Shown: positions 1-10,893 of the stretch, in pieces
Numbering within the stretch: the first letter of the stretch is position 1
How the letters are laid out: each line of letters begins with the position of its first letter
Source: Hysterium pulicare CBS 123377
Lineage: Eukaryota; Ascomycota; Dothideomycetes; Hysteriales; Hysteriaceae
Direction of reading: 5' to 3'
Length of the DNA stretch: 64,000 bases
Assembly (NCBI GenBank): GCA_000467715.1
Contig: AJFK01000067.1
Location: 40,871 to 104,870, forward strand
The notes under the pieces: model-generated
The model's input: the letters and a program-made list of their open reading frames with translations, nothing else
The model's database searches: none
What the model was told of the DNA's origin: nothing
Translations under genes and position numbers: made by a program

Positions 1-1722
1 AGCCCCAAGCACCTGCCATGAGAGCGACGATGATTAATGCGACCTCGCCGGATCGATAGTAAGCCTTCCATTCCGCTTCTTTCAATTTCTGTAGTTCCTC
101 TTCTTCCGCTTTAGTGGAGTTGGGGTGAGCGCCTACACTGATAAGCGGGCCCTTTTCGCCGTCGATACGGGAGTCGGCTGGCTCGCCGCCTATGGCACTA
201 ATATCGACGCCCATGAAGCGGTCAAGCATGTCGCGGGTACGGCGAGGGTAATCGAATGGGACCATGTGGCTGGAATTGTAGAAGAGGATGTAGGTGAGAT
301 TACGAGCTTCTTGGTAGATACCTGCCGGTTCGTTTTCGAAAGTCCAATCGCGACGTGGAGCCCAGACACCGGGTGAGAGTTCGAAACCTGTTCCGCCATT
401 GAACTTGAGATTGTTAATAAGTGATTCCGTGCCGAGATGATTGCAAATGAGATCCCGGTCACCGGAGAAGAGGACGACAGGAACCTCGGCCAAGATGTCG
501 GGAAGGAGTTTGATTGAAGGGACACTGTTCCGGGCGCGAAAGTTCACGGACACTGCTCCCTTGCACTCCTCCCAGCCGGTATTCTTATCAGTATCGATAT
601 GAAGCGCATTGGTCACGTCTTTGCGGCGAAGATAGGGGGTCACGGTGCTGAGGTCTGGAGGCCAGTTCATGCCACACGAGTCGTCGTCACGTAGACGGAC
701 GTCGTACATGTTTACGCATTGGTGCTTTGGATCTGCCTTGAGGTTTTTGGATTCATCGAGGATTGTGAGCATGATCTGCTCGCATTCTCTCGTGTCAACA
801 TGATCGGCACCGCCTTGGTCCAAGAGTTTGGTGCAAATGGCCTGCTGATTCTCGACGCGTCTGCCGGCATCGGTCCCGGACTGTATCAGTCCATTTTCGT
901 AGGCAAAAGGAAGGTAGGAGAAGTAATGGTCCACTGGTGAAATCCAGCCATTTCCAATTAAGAGACCAGCGAGCTTCAAGGGCTTTTTGGAGGCGTTTTT
1001 GTTGCGGTCAAGAATACCGCGAGCGATGTAAGGGATGTGTTGACCGGCATATGATTCTCCAGCGATGTAAATCTAGGCGAAGTCAGTGTTTATCCCGGAG
1101 AAGCCGCATCATTAACTCACATCGTCATTCTCGTACTCTGGAAACAGCGCAAACCACTTTTCCAAGAAGATCATGAACTGGTCCTTCATCTCGTCCAGCT
1201 CGTGGAGGTAGCTGTTCGAATCAACGTAGCTGAAGCCAGTTCCAACCGGATTGTCCACGAATAGCACGTTGGCGAATTCATCCCAGGATCCATTATTGTA
1301 TTCGAGTTTCCCGCCTTCTCTTACGCGGTATGGCCCGATCTCCATCATGGCGCCATCCATGGAGCTACACCCAGGCCCACCATTAAGCCATATCACTGTT
1401 CTTTGCTTGTTCGCAATGTGGCGATTTTGGAAATGCCAAAAGAATAAATTGCCGTGATGCTCTGGAGTGACTTCAATGTGCCTACACCGAACTCGAGATT
1501 AGCCTTTGATCATATTTTACCAGGGCAGAATTCAACTTACCCAGCATGCATCTTTAATAAAGGTTCCGGCGCTCCTGGCAGCGAGTGCACGTAGTAGTCC
1601 GCTGCGGTCTTCTCCGCACTCACGCCAGGTATCCATGAAATTGGAGAGAGTATGGAGGAAGCCAGCAGGACCAGTGCGCCACCGGTCCGCCATCGCGACG
1701 ATGGATGTGGAGAGAATAACAT
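1..1722 (-). CDS. KEX1: Pheromone-processing serine carboxypeptidase Kex1 (C-terminus cut by window edge)
   Basis: This is a serine carboxypeptidase of family S10. In the late Golgi, Kex1 removes C-terminal Lys and Arg left after Kex2 cleavage of precursors such as mating pheromone. There are three exons on the minus strand: 1722-1541, 1481-1121 and 1072 to the window start, with 59 and 48 nt GT-AG introns. About 538 residues are visible. Residues 1-36 form a signal peptide. The substrate-binding motif [10 protein letters not shown] lies in exon 2, and the nucleophile motif GESYAG puts the catalytic Ser near residue 188. The catalytic Asp ([11 protein letters not shown]) and His (NSSHMVPFD) follow. 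The last visible residues, after an acidic/charged linker, enter a hydrophobic stretch that fits the Kex1 membrane anchor; the cytoplasmic tail would lie beyond base 1. The start is the ATG that gives the signal peptide. The presence of the anchor favours Kex1 over a vacuolar carboxypeptidase Y. Confidence 0.93.
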
Positions 1723-2848
1723 TATGGTATCGAAGGGAGAGAGTTGAGGAAGCGCGAAGCCGGTCGTAGTCCGAAATGCGCTGGCTATCTCATGGAACTG
1801 ATTGTGTATGCAGAGGTGGTAAGAGGCGGTGTGAGTATTCTTGGTCAAAGAGATTGATTAACACTAATATGAGATAGCAATTATTGAAAGTATTAGAGAA
1901 GGGAGCAGTTGTTGTTCTGCGTTGGTGGAGGTATTGAGACCTCAAAGCGGCGTGAAAGGACTCGTGTCCAGGGTTTCGGCTGACAACGAAGGAAGAGCAG
2001 GGAGGGTTTGTAGGACCAGGTAGGAAGGAAGACAGCGAATGAATGCAGATGCCGAGCGAGTCTTCGCTCTTCTGCGGAGACGTGAATAGAGAGGTGATAT
2101 CAGCAGTAGGAGTACGCGGGTGTGATAATGATTCCAGAAGCTTTGTCCTCGTTGTTGCCCAGAATACGTACTCAACGGGGAAGGGCACCGCCGAATGTTA
2201 GCGAGCACCCATCAAGCAGGGGGTCCTTCGGAAGGCTTGCGTGGCCTGGAACAGCATCTGCTTCTCCCAACCTCCCATCCATCATCCGAGTTTCACCACC
2301 ATGTCGAGGATTTCAGATGCGGCATTCTTCAACATCAGGCAGCGCTGAGGCTGCATCACGGATTGCTTCATCTCGTCACCCCGATCCCTTCTGCCGCTAT
2401 GCAGATCTCCAGAGGCTTATTCTTGCGACCGGGTTCTGGGGACCCAATCACCCCTCTGTCATAGGTTCATCATCATCTTGTGCATGTTTCAGAGTTACTG
2501 GTCCTCGCGGAGAGTCCAAAGGCAATTCAGAGTGCGTCCTTGACTTAGATGTATTCAATCAATCGCCTTATAGAGAAACCTTCGAATGTCAACGAGTTGC
2601 TATTCCATCCTTTCTGAAGTGCATCTTGACTAGCAAATGCTTGCAATACCACCGATTCCACTGGACTCCCAAGCAGTAAGATGTGGCCCGCACTGCTTAT
2701 TCAGGCGAGACTTTCCAGATGTAGTAAGTTTTTCCTACGACTTCAAACTCATTGAATTCTGTATGCCACGGTGGCGCATGGCGAACTTATTGACACTCAC
2801 TGCTAATTCCAACGGCCGCCACATCTACCGCGATAACACTACATTTTA
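1723..2848. other. Intergenic, KEX1 upstream region and SFM1 downstream region
   Basis: No gene is recognised here. The stretch holds the promoter side of KEX1 and the 3' flank of SFM1. A plus-strand open frame at 2122-2679 (185 codons) shows no domain, has low-complexity Ser/Arg/His composition and overlaps another long frame, so it is treated as chance. Confidence 0.6.
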
Positions 2849-3729
2849 TCATAGCAGATCCCCTAATCCTTTTTCCGAATCTTTCTTAATAAGCTCTACC
2901 ATGCCCTAAGTACTGTGTTAATGTCTATCGCCTCGCTGAAAACTTCAACACTTCAGGCAAATTAGGACTCTTACATCAGGCATGATCGGCTGCCCATCTT
3001 TCCCTATTACATAGCGAAACGGCATCTCTGTACTCTCATTCCTATTGATTTTCAACTCCGGGTGGTCTACGAAGGGTATGCTTCCAAGTGCGACTGCAAG
3101 CTGTTAGTGATACAGTAGTACACACTCCCTTTCTTGGCGCTTTGCAGGTACCTCTATCTTGAACTACTGTTCTGGTGACTCGCACAGCGGTATCTGTCGT
3201 CATTTGCACTGGACCTAGTCGTCGACCCTCGTAACCCTTCTTCCGCAATTCAGAGGTTCGATCTACGATCCACGGAAGTCAGCAGACTCTTTGCCCCGTA
3301 CGGCTGGACTAGATACATGCCTCTGGGCGGATCATCACCTATATTGGCGTCAGTTCATATCATAACAATCTGTCCCTGGGAAGAAACGTATCACCTACCT
3401 AGAATGCCACCGAACAAGAAAACATTGAAGATATCTCCATCTTCGGGGCTCAAGTCGCTAGATGCCGCAGGATCCAACAGACACACCCTGTCCTTTTGAT
3501 CTGCGAATATGGTTTCAATACTCCTGTTTTCGACGTTTAAGCCCTTGGCCTGCTTCAAGTTCTCTGGCAACTTGAGGGACTCGGGAACGGATGAGAGAAT
3601 GAACTCTGCACCGCTACTGTGACATTCTGAAGCTATTGTGAAGTACTCAAGGGACGACCATTCTTCAAGCTCTGGATCTAAGTGCTCGACAACGAAAGTC
3701 TTGCCAGGTACGGTCCTGGTGTTGGCCAT
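2849..3729 (-). CDS. SFM1: SPOUT-family protein arginine methyltransferase, Sfm1-like
   Basis: In yeast, Sfm1 is a SPOUT-fold methyltransferase that monomethylates an arginine of ribosomal protein Rps3 (uS3). The match rests on the N-terminal EHLDPELEEWSSLEY, then FILSSVPES, the VCLLDPAASSDLSPED block, FGGILGDDPPRDRT, and QMTTDTAVRVT, which together form the SAM-binding knot region, followed by STEMPFRYV and a C-terminal IKKDSEKGLGDLL. My splice model has five exons: 3729-3399, 3338-3321, 3262-3152, 3093-2975 and 2905-2849. It gives 211 residues, close to the 213 of the yeast protein. Exon 2 is only 18 nt. The intron after it begins GCATGT, so it would be a GC-AG intron; no GT donor nearby keeps the frame. 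Continuity across all four junctions with conserved residues makes the model strong. Confidence 0.9.
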
Positions 3730-5115
3730 ATGGAAGCGAGAACGTGAGCCGCTTACAGGCTCGAAAATGCCCGGAGTATGTGCCGATGTGCCTTTCTCTT
3801 GGTACGGGAGTCAGCTGCACGATGCAAGAGGCATTGACCAATCAAGGGCTCGATTGGCTTTTTCGACACCTTTTTCGAAAGGGTCGAGTGTGATGGTGGT
3901 TCCTCGTGCAGGACGTCAACGACGGTCCAAGAAGTGTCGGAATTTTCCTGGGTGGCTCAGAGAATACTTGCAGTAGCTTCAATTTAGGACATGTGGACGG
4001 TTAGTATTTGCAGCAGGGTCCGTTTCCAAGCCAATCTAGAATAGCGGAGCTCTTCCAACACTTCGTTTCTGGATAGTGTAGATGAAGGGAGGGGAAGAGG
4101 GGCTTGGTAGAAATCTTAAAGTGACAATAACAAAGAAGTTCGTGTGAAGATGCGTAACATGAGACGTGGTTTCGGGAGGACTACGAATCAACAATTGGAG
4201 CAAAATTGGGCCGGCCTTGGTGATCCCACAGCTAACATTGCTTGGCCCGCGTGACGTTGGAGGGCTTCTTGGGCTGAAGCTGGAGAAGGCAATGTGGACG
4301 ACAATCGAACTAAGTGAACCGCCTCCCTGAGACCCCCCATTCACTCCTCAACTCGATACGCTCGTCTTCCTGTGCTTCTGGGCAGGTATTGTGCCTAAGC
4401 ATTGGCTTGCTTAATTGTCGGACCACCTTCACATTCTATCACATACATATTCTGCGTGCCCCACCTACACTTTGTGTTATTGCATGCCTCAACTAGACCA
4501 CCCAAATCAATCCATCCTCGCCGGAAGCTAGTGGGGAGCAGTACCTCACACTATTACAACTGAAGACTCGACGACTTTTCAAATATCCTCACTCAAGCCT
4601 ACCAACATCAGGTACGAGAGCTCGAAAGCTTCCATCCTGCAGAGCTGCTCGGCGATCCGCATTGTCAGGACCTCGGGAGGGCAACGATTATCTTGCGTAT
4701 CGTAGAAGGAAATCCCCCTGTCGAGCGGAGCTGTATACACAACATATACAGCTGCTCCGCTATATCAACAGCAAAGAAATCAACTGCCGTTGTTCTTCTA
4801 CCTCAGGCCGAAAAGAAACGTCCGAGCACGCAAGCCAACGAGACGTCGACTCATCGTCGGCTGCCCGAGCGACGAAACATTGTTCACCCTTGACCCTGTA
4901 CTTGACAGCGAACCAACAACATCAACGCAAAAGTTCACGAATCACGAAAAAAAGTTGCTCCGGTCTTGCGTCTCCCCAACAACAGAGAACAAAGAATAAA
5001 TTCGACACTTTCGCACTTGCGCTCTCCCGTCTGTCTCGTCTCTACCTACCCTCAACTTAGAACCGACGTCACACTACATTCCTCAGTGCAACTCCGAAAC
5101 CACAATCCCCACACA
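3730..5115. promoter_or_regulatory. Divergent intergenic region between SFM1 and the endosulfine gene
   Basis: This 1.4 kb stretch separates divergently transcribed genes and must hold both promoters. A pyrimidine-rich leader is visible at about 5020-5060, just upstream of the endosulfine ATG, as is common in fungal 5' leaders. Overlapping plus-strand frames at 4662-5211 encode low-complexity sequence and are read as leader, not as genes. No specific binding site can be named with confidence. Confidence 0.45.
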
Positions 5116-5733
5116 ATGAATCCTCACCAGCAGAACAAAGTCGACATCAGCGTACGTCACCGGCAGATATCCCTCGCTAGGCTTTTTGATAAGCCTGCAA
5201 TGCATTTTTAATATTATACACATTTCAAAGAACGTTGAATTGACAAAATGGCACAGTCTTTGACCCCAGACGAGCAGCGGCTCTTCCGGCTTTACGGAAA
5301 GCTCCCCAACAAGAAGGATCTATTGCAGAATAAGCTTAAAGTGTGTATCCTACAATTCTTTAGATCCTCTTCTCTTCCACTCCCGACCATCTATTACTAG
5401 CTCCAAATTTCATGTCTCTAACTCTTCAACTTCCAGGAACGCAAGTACTTCGATAGCGGCGATTACGCTCTCTCCAAAGCCGGCAAAGCTTCTGACATTG
5501 GCGTCACCTCGATCGGCCGCGAGCACCCTGTCCCCGAAAACATCCCACACATTTCTCCGCCTGCGCAGGGAGTGAATGGCCACGGGCAAAATGGTCAGGA
5601 GAAAGGTACTCCGGGACCTGGCGGAAGTCCGGTCAAAGAGAACAGCTTCCTACATCGCGAAACCAGCTTGAACCGGGAGACGAGCGCCGACGAATTTGCC
5701 GACGAAGAAGAGGAGGGTAGCAAGAAGGCATAG
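5116..5733 (+). CDS. IGO1: Endosulfine (Igo1/Ensa family) PP2A inhibitor
   Basis: Endosulfines are small, disordered proteins. Once phosphorylated by the Greatwall/Rim15 kinase they inhibit PP2A-B55, controlling mitotic entry and quiescence. There are three exons, 5116-5151, 5257-5340 and 5437-5733, giving 138 residues. The family core is complete: LTPDEQRLFRLYGKLPNKKD followed by RKYFDSGDYALSKAG, with the phosphorylated serine of FDSGDY at residue 47. This hexapeptide is the PP2A-B55 docking and inhibitory element. The C-terminal half is rich in Gly, Pro, Ser and acidic residues and ends in EEEEGSKKA, which looks unstructured. The first coding exon holds only 12 codons, and the ATG lies directly after a leader rich in A and C. 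A second PKA-type site, as in animal ENSA, was not identified with confidence. Confidence 0.95.
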
Positions 5734-6676
5734 ATATCCCAATCTGGTGCGATGGTGTAGGAGGTATGATTGTCGTTAAATAACATGTTTGGCTCTGGGC
5801 CGCCCACTCGAAAGTTTGTCACAGACGCCGCCTTCTACGGTCTTTGCTTCTGGATCGACTTTTCTGTTCTACGGAAACGGGGTTCATTGGCGTTCAGGAT
5901 ATACTTTTATGATCGTCTAGACGACGATTACCAGTCTAGACATTTGAGGGTTCCCTTTCTACCGGGATTATCTTCACACCCTTCCTCGGCTTCTGCTTTT
6001 CCTTTGTACCGGGCGACAAACATCGGCCTGTTATCTGGCATTCCCTTTTTTGCTCGATCAGAAACCCCGCTTGATGTTTGCTTCTCTTCGATGTAGTCTA
6101 TGTTCAGGTGTGTGTGCTCTCTGCGTTCTTGATGATGTCTGAGACACGGCCTTTCTGCGGGTTCAGGAAAAGCAGATTTAGCAAATTAGGTATACAAGAC
6201 CTTCTTACCTGAAAACTCGCTGCTTCATATTGATATTGATATTTGTGGTTCGTGTATATCTTCGTAGTCTCCGCTGACGCTCTAGCAAGCTAGAGCTTAG
6301 AGCTATGATAAACTAGGAATTTATTAAACACAAATTCTCCATCTTATATTAGGCTGAGGTAGAAGAGTAATGTTGGGATCATGATAATGTATCCAGGTTG
6401 CTTTGCATAACCTCCCAGATATCAACTCGACTCCGCTAAGCGTGTAGAACGACACTAGCTTCATGTCACATATGTTATTCTAGCTTTTTCCTCCAAAACT
6501 AATATTCGACAACAAAGCTTTTAGAGGAAAATCTAATTTAGGGTAAGACTCTTATACCCATGCATTTTATGGTATCATAATGCCCAATCGCAAAATATAA
6601 CTTTTCCCACACGTCTCGTCCGCCAAATCAATTAGGGACCTCTCTCCTTCTGTTCCCGATTCCACCCCTCGCGGTT
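5734..6676. other. Convergent 3' flanks of endosulfine and MYG1 genes
   Basis: No gene is seen. Both flanking genes end here. The part from about 6200 to 6620 is visibly AT-rich, as expected for 3' untranslated and polyadenylation sequence. A plus-strand frame at 5770-6096 continues from the endosulfine 3' region and lacks any recognisable domain. Confidence 0.5.
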
Positions 6677-7842
6677 CTACACCTCAACCGCTTTCTTAGC
6701 CATCTCCAATGCGCCCTCAAAAGTCTTGTTTCCACCGATGAAACCACTCGCATGCACAAAAACACACCCCGGGATACCGGATACTTTGTCTAGTTCTTCA
6801 TCTCTAACTCCTTTCCAGGCATCCGGTAGATCTTTTCGGTTATCGAAGCCGCCATTCTCCTTCGACACGGCTCGGATGCGCCACTTACTGTCCTGCTCTC
6901 CCGACTCGGGAAAGAGGACATAGAGGACTTGGGAGCGCTGATCTGGCGAGGAGGATGCATCTTTTTCGAGGGCGTAGAGATGATCAGACCAGGGTACACC
7001 TTCCTTTTTGTACGGAATCACCATGATTCTCCCGCTAGGGTCATATTGCAGACGGTCTTGGAAGGCTTGCCTTACGACGGCGCGCGCGGGTAGCCATGCG
7101 GAGAATCTATCCGCTAGCTCTATGATAAATTGCTCGCCTACGAAGGCGGAGGCTTTGAGGAATCTCGTATCTTCTTCTGCTTGGGCTTCCTCTTTCGATT
7201 TCTCTTTCGCTTCCGCCACTGGTGGATAGATATGATTGTACCGGTTCACGACTGAGGCGATGGAGAAGCCTCGGTCCTCGAATTTCTTTTGGAGTCCTGC
7301 GGCTGTGAGATCCGCGGGTGCGATGGCGTTTACGCCGTTGTCGTTTGCGTCGAATGCCTCGATGAAGTCGGTGTATAATTTTTCGAAGAGTACGTTTAGC
7401 TCTTCGCTCCCTTCCTGCAGCCCTGTCTGCTGTTTTATGATTTCTTTCCCGAAGTGGAGGTAGACGAGTCCTGCAGATGAGAGTTTGGTATTGTGGCCAG
7501 GGAAGACGGTGTTGAAGGTCCGTTGGTGGTGGTCGTAGCGGTTTGCAGAGGCATCGTATTCACCGCCGACGTCGACTACTGTGTGGCAGGTTGAGAGGAC
7601 AGAAGGGTCTCGTGTGCGGACGAGAGGCGAGGTGGTGTAGGTTGGGAGAAGACGGAGCATGGAAACTGCTAGGGCTTCGTCGGCGTGGAAGTGGCCGCTG
7701 TACAGCTTCTTAGCTTTGAGCAAGGACACAATTTTGTTGCAAGCTTCCACGTGAACTGAAGACTTGATATATATACTTACTTGTGAGTTCCTATTAGGGG
7801 ACCGTCCATCTTGAGTTTCTTTGCGGGGGATTCTGTGGCCAT
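6677..7842 (-). CDS. MYG1: MYG1-family 3'-5' RNA exonuclease
   Basis: MYG1 (UPF0160) proteins belong to the DHH phosphoesterase superfamily. The human protein is a 3'-5' RNA exonuclease acting in nucleolus and mitochondria. There are two exons, 7842-7781 and 7697-6677, separated by an 83 nt GT-AG intron, giving 360 residues. The long uninterrupted frame that extends further upstream through the intron is not the true N-terminus: splicing restores the conserved LIGTHNGHFHADEAL. Metal-binding motifs are visible as HFHADEAL, VVDVGGEYD and the signature DHHQRTF. Further family blocks are SSAGLVYLHFG, DANDNGVNAI and, near the C-terminus, FVHASGFIGGNKTFEGA. The N-terminus is short and charged (KKLKMDG), which could act as a nuclear signal. 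It is transcribed divergently from ICE2. Confidence 0.93.
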
Positions 7843-8721
7843 TCTTCCAAATCGGAAAAATGGGGGTGTTGAAGCGATTGAGATTTTCGAAGTATTGTAG
7901 TAGAATATTCGAACGTGGGGCCTTATACGTCTCAAACCATCCATCCAATGGCTGTGAATACTTCGAAAAATAGTGAATGTTCAATACTTAGGTAAGAAGG
8001 AAATAACTGCCCCGTCTGCCGTCATCATAACGGGCCGTTGGTCTCGGCAGGCGCTATGTAATTTTAGGTTAAGATTGCAATCAACCACCTGCACCGATCA
8101 CCTAAGTATTCATCACTTCCAAGAGAAACTTGTCCTTTCCCTAGCACAAGCCTTTTCTCCTTCTTTCTCCCTTTTCTTCAGCATTTATTGTAACATTTCC
8201 CACGTACAAAATCTGCTACGGTAATTCCACCCGAAAGAAACCTCTCAGGCATCGAACTGGCCCCTGTCTCGATCTGTGGGATCTCCAATATCCTGGAAGA
8301 ACCAGCACGCGACAGCTATCAACCAATAGCTATAATACTTGTGCCTGATCGCGCAGAAGAAATCGAACCGCTGCCTACGAATCTCTCCCGACATTCACCA
8401 CAACCCTCGATATCTCCACCCACAAATCCCTAAAACCATCTCGCGGACCTCGAATCCGGAGCTCCTACCGACCTTCACCGATTTTCACGTGAAGATAAGA
8501 GCGTCAACGCCAAGAAATTCAGAAACGCGGCGTAACGAAAGTTCACCACCACGCCCAACATCCGCCTAGCTACCTTTCAAGGCAACTCTGCTGCTCGGGT
8601 TGCAGGCTATACAGTCCGGCGCGCTCTCTGCGCGTTCTACGCGCGTAGCAGCTCTTGAATACACCTTTGGACACAGCCAGCCTAAGCTTGCCGGACAGCG
8701 TGCTCGGCGTCTTCTGTGCTG
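7843..8721. promoter_or_regulatory. Divergent intergenic region between MYG1 and ICE2
   Basis: The stretch separates two divergent genes and must hold both promoters. From about 8150 it becomes pyrimidine-rich (ctccttctttctccc), typical of a fungal leader. The plus-strand frames at 7973, 8339 and 8655 have no recognisable content; the last overlaps the ICE2 start in another frame. Confidence 0.45.
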
Positions 8722-10145
8722 ATGTGGCTCACCAGAGTCATTTCGTCAACCTCGTTCCTAGGCGCCATTATCTTCACAATCCCCCTAGCCTTCGACATAG
8801 GTGGCCGAACATGTGGCCTAGCCTTCTCGCTCTCTCTATCTAGCTATTATTTCTTCTACTCCGCCCTAAGACTCGCAACGCCCGATGGATCAAGATTTAG
8901 ATATGCGCTGGTCAAGTTGATTGCTTGTACGCAGTGGTTTATGATACCCACACTGTTGATATGGAGTCTGAACAAATTCTCCGTCGATTCGGATAATAGT
9001 AGTGGATGGGTTGAGAGGACGTTTGGTGGGAAAAGAGCGCAGGATACATCGGTGTATGAGTGGCTGTTTGGTGGGGGTGGTTTGGTGGAAACGGCGACTG
9101 TTGGAAGCTGGGATACGTTACTGCATTGGTCCACACCAGTATTCCAGCTTGGTGAGGGATTCTGCAGCTTGTTGGTTATTCAGGCTGCTGGTCAAATCAC
9201 AAGGTATCTTGTAAACAGGGAGAGAGGGGATACCTGGATGGTAAGTGTCGAGCTTCTGCTTAAAGTTCTGCACGTATTAACACATATCAGATCGGTCTTC
9301 TAATGTTGTCTGGATCGATAATATCGAGCTCAGTCTACTTCCTCTGGCGCATCACGACTTTCCCCGAGATCAGCAATGTAGATGCTATACTGATAGGGAT
9401 GGCGATTACGAGTGCCATATTCCTTTGCTCGTGGGGCATCGGAAGCGGAAGAGGTAATCCAGTGGAGAGTTCCCTTCTAGTAAGTATTGATAATTCTCGG
9501 GTAAATAGGGGCTGCTAACTTGTCTTTCAGTTCGCCTACGTAACCCTCTGTATCTACCAGATATTCACCGACTACCAACCCTCCGCATCTGCAGAAGCCA
9601 CTCCACCCCCGCCAGCTCAGCCAGCCTTGCCTCCCCTTCCTCCAATTATTATGGCATCGTACACGACTCTACTACACGCTCTCTCTACCCTTCCAACTAT
9701 GATCCACACCGGATATAATCTCATAGTTGGCGCCGTCATGACCATCACCCCGTCCGTTATCATCTCGCTCGCATACCGGGTCTTTGTCATGTATTCTTCC
9801 GCCCGAATCATTCCTGCTATTCGTCAATCCGGTGCACGCGCTTTATCCCAAGAACCCTCCCTTGAAGACGACGATGAAGCTGGTTTTCTCATAGGTGTTC
9901 TGTCCTGGTTCAGCCCGAGTATCATCATTGCGGTATACACGAGTTTGCTTATGCAGCATTTCGCGTCGACGAATCAGGAGGGGGCTGCGGGAGCGGAGTG
10001 GTGGACTACCCAGGGTGGAGACGCAGGAGGCAACTTTTGGAGATGGATCAACCTTGCATTAACGATGGTCTTGTACGCGATTGAGCTTAGAATCAGCAAA
10101 GATGATGATGACGGGAGGTTGACTAGTCACTGGAAAAGTGACTGA
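8722..10145 (+). CDS. ICE2: ICE2 family endoplasmic reticulum membrane protein
   Basis: Ice2 is a polytopic ER protein. In yeast it supports cortical ER inheritance, links lipid droplets to the ER and restrains the phosphatidate phosphatase Pah1 by acting on its phosphatase Nem1-Spo7. There are three exons, 8722-9240, 9291-9479 and 9531-10145, all joining in phase 0, for 440 residues. Multiple hydrophobic segments are spread along the chain, interrupted by a soluble loop at about 80-125 and a Pro-rich loop (PPPPAQPALPPLPP) near 255. Family blocks seen include FDIGGRTCGLAFSLSLS, the STPVFQLGEGFCSLLVIQA segment and a C-terminal WRWINLALTMVLYAIEL. The ATG at 8722 is the first in frame; the upstream codons are GTG and CTG. 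Confidence 0.88.
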
Positions 10146-10893
10146 AGTAATGAAGAAGCAAAGGGGATGAGCATTTTACTCAAGAATGAAGATCTAAATT
10201 CAGCGTCCACATAACATGTACCTGCATGTTGCATTTGAAGCGAGCATAGTCGATCTAAAGTGAGTATCCATCTCAAGAGTAGCATCGATAACTGTCACCG
10301 CCCGTCACTCCGAAGAGCATCGCATTACGCAATCAATCCGCCCGCCCTGCCCTCTGGAAGCCGCTGGTTTCCACAAATTCCCACTACCGTCACCCTTTGA
10401 GGTTCCATATCAACCAAAACACCCCATTCCGAATCATCTATACTATCGCAATCCTATAAAATAACGTTCGACATCCCAAAGAACTCTAGAATAGAGCCTC
10501 GGAAGCAGAAGAGAAGAAGACTTTATTTGATGAAGGAGACCATGAATGTATTCCCACGCGCTAGTTGAACGAGGCTATTGAGGCCCGTAAGATATGGGCA
10601 TGATGTGACGCAGCGTTACAGTACCCTATTAGTATTTAATGGAAAATATCTCAAACTATTTTTTGATGTTCAATTACGCCTTAAATATCCCGTGAAAAGG
10701 GAATGGACTTATTATTACAGTCTCAATACCTTTGCCCATGCCATGTTAGACTTGGCAGAAGCTGGTGAAATGGTGGCTAAGTGCACGTGATAGCGGTTGC
10801 TCCTCGCGCGTCAGCCTAAACTCGAAAAGCGCGTCACCAACCGATTGACATCCACCATCAACTCCATGGGAACACACCCTTGACACCCTGATC
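10146..10893. promoter_or_regulatory. Intergenic region between ICE2 and RAD52
   Basis: This stretch holds the 3' flank of ICE2 and the RAD52 promoter. No gene is seen. The last 100 bases contain two exact copies of an 8 bp GC-rich word, described separately. Confidence 0.5.
10806..10836. promoter_or_regulatory. Duplicated GCGCGTCA motif upstream of RAD52
   Basis: The word GCGCGTCA occurs at 10806-10813 and again at 10829-10836, 23 bp apart and ending 80 and 57 bp before the RAD52 ATG. The core resembles the GCGC/CGCG centres bound by the MBF and E2F-like cell-cycle factors. That RAD52 is under such control here is inference; only the duplication is seen. Confidence 0.35.

Noticed and set aside
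2122-2679. 185-codon plus-strand frame between KEX1 and SFM1
   Set aside because: Low-complexity Ser/Arg/His composition, no domain, overlapped by a second plus-strand frame and open antisense frames; no splice support.
7698-7984. Longer MYG1 N-terminus implied by the uninterrupted frame
   Set aside because: The conserved LIGTH block lies in another frame upstream of a good GT-AG intron; splicing gives the correct N-terminus at 7842.
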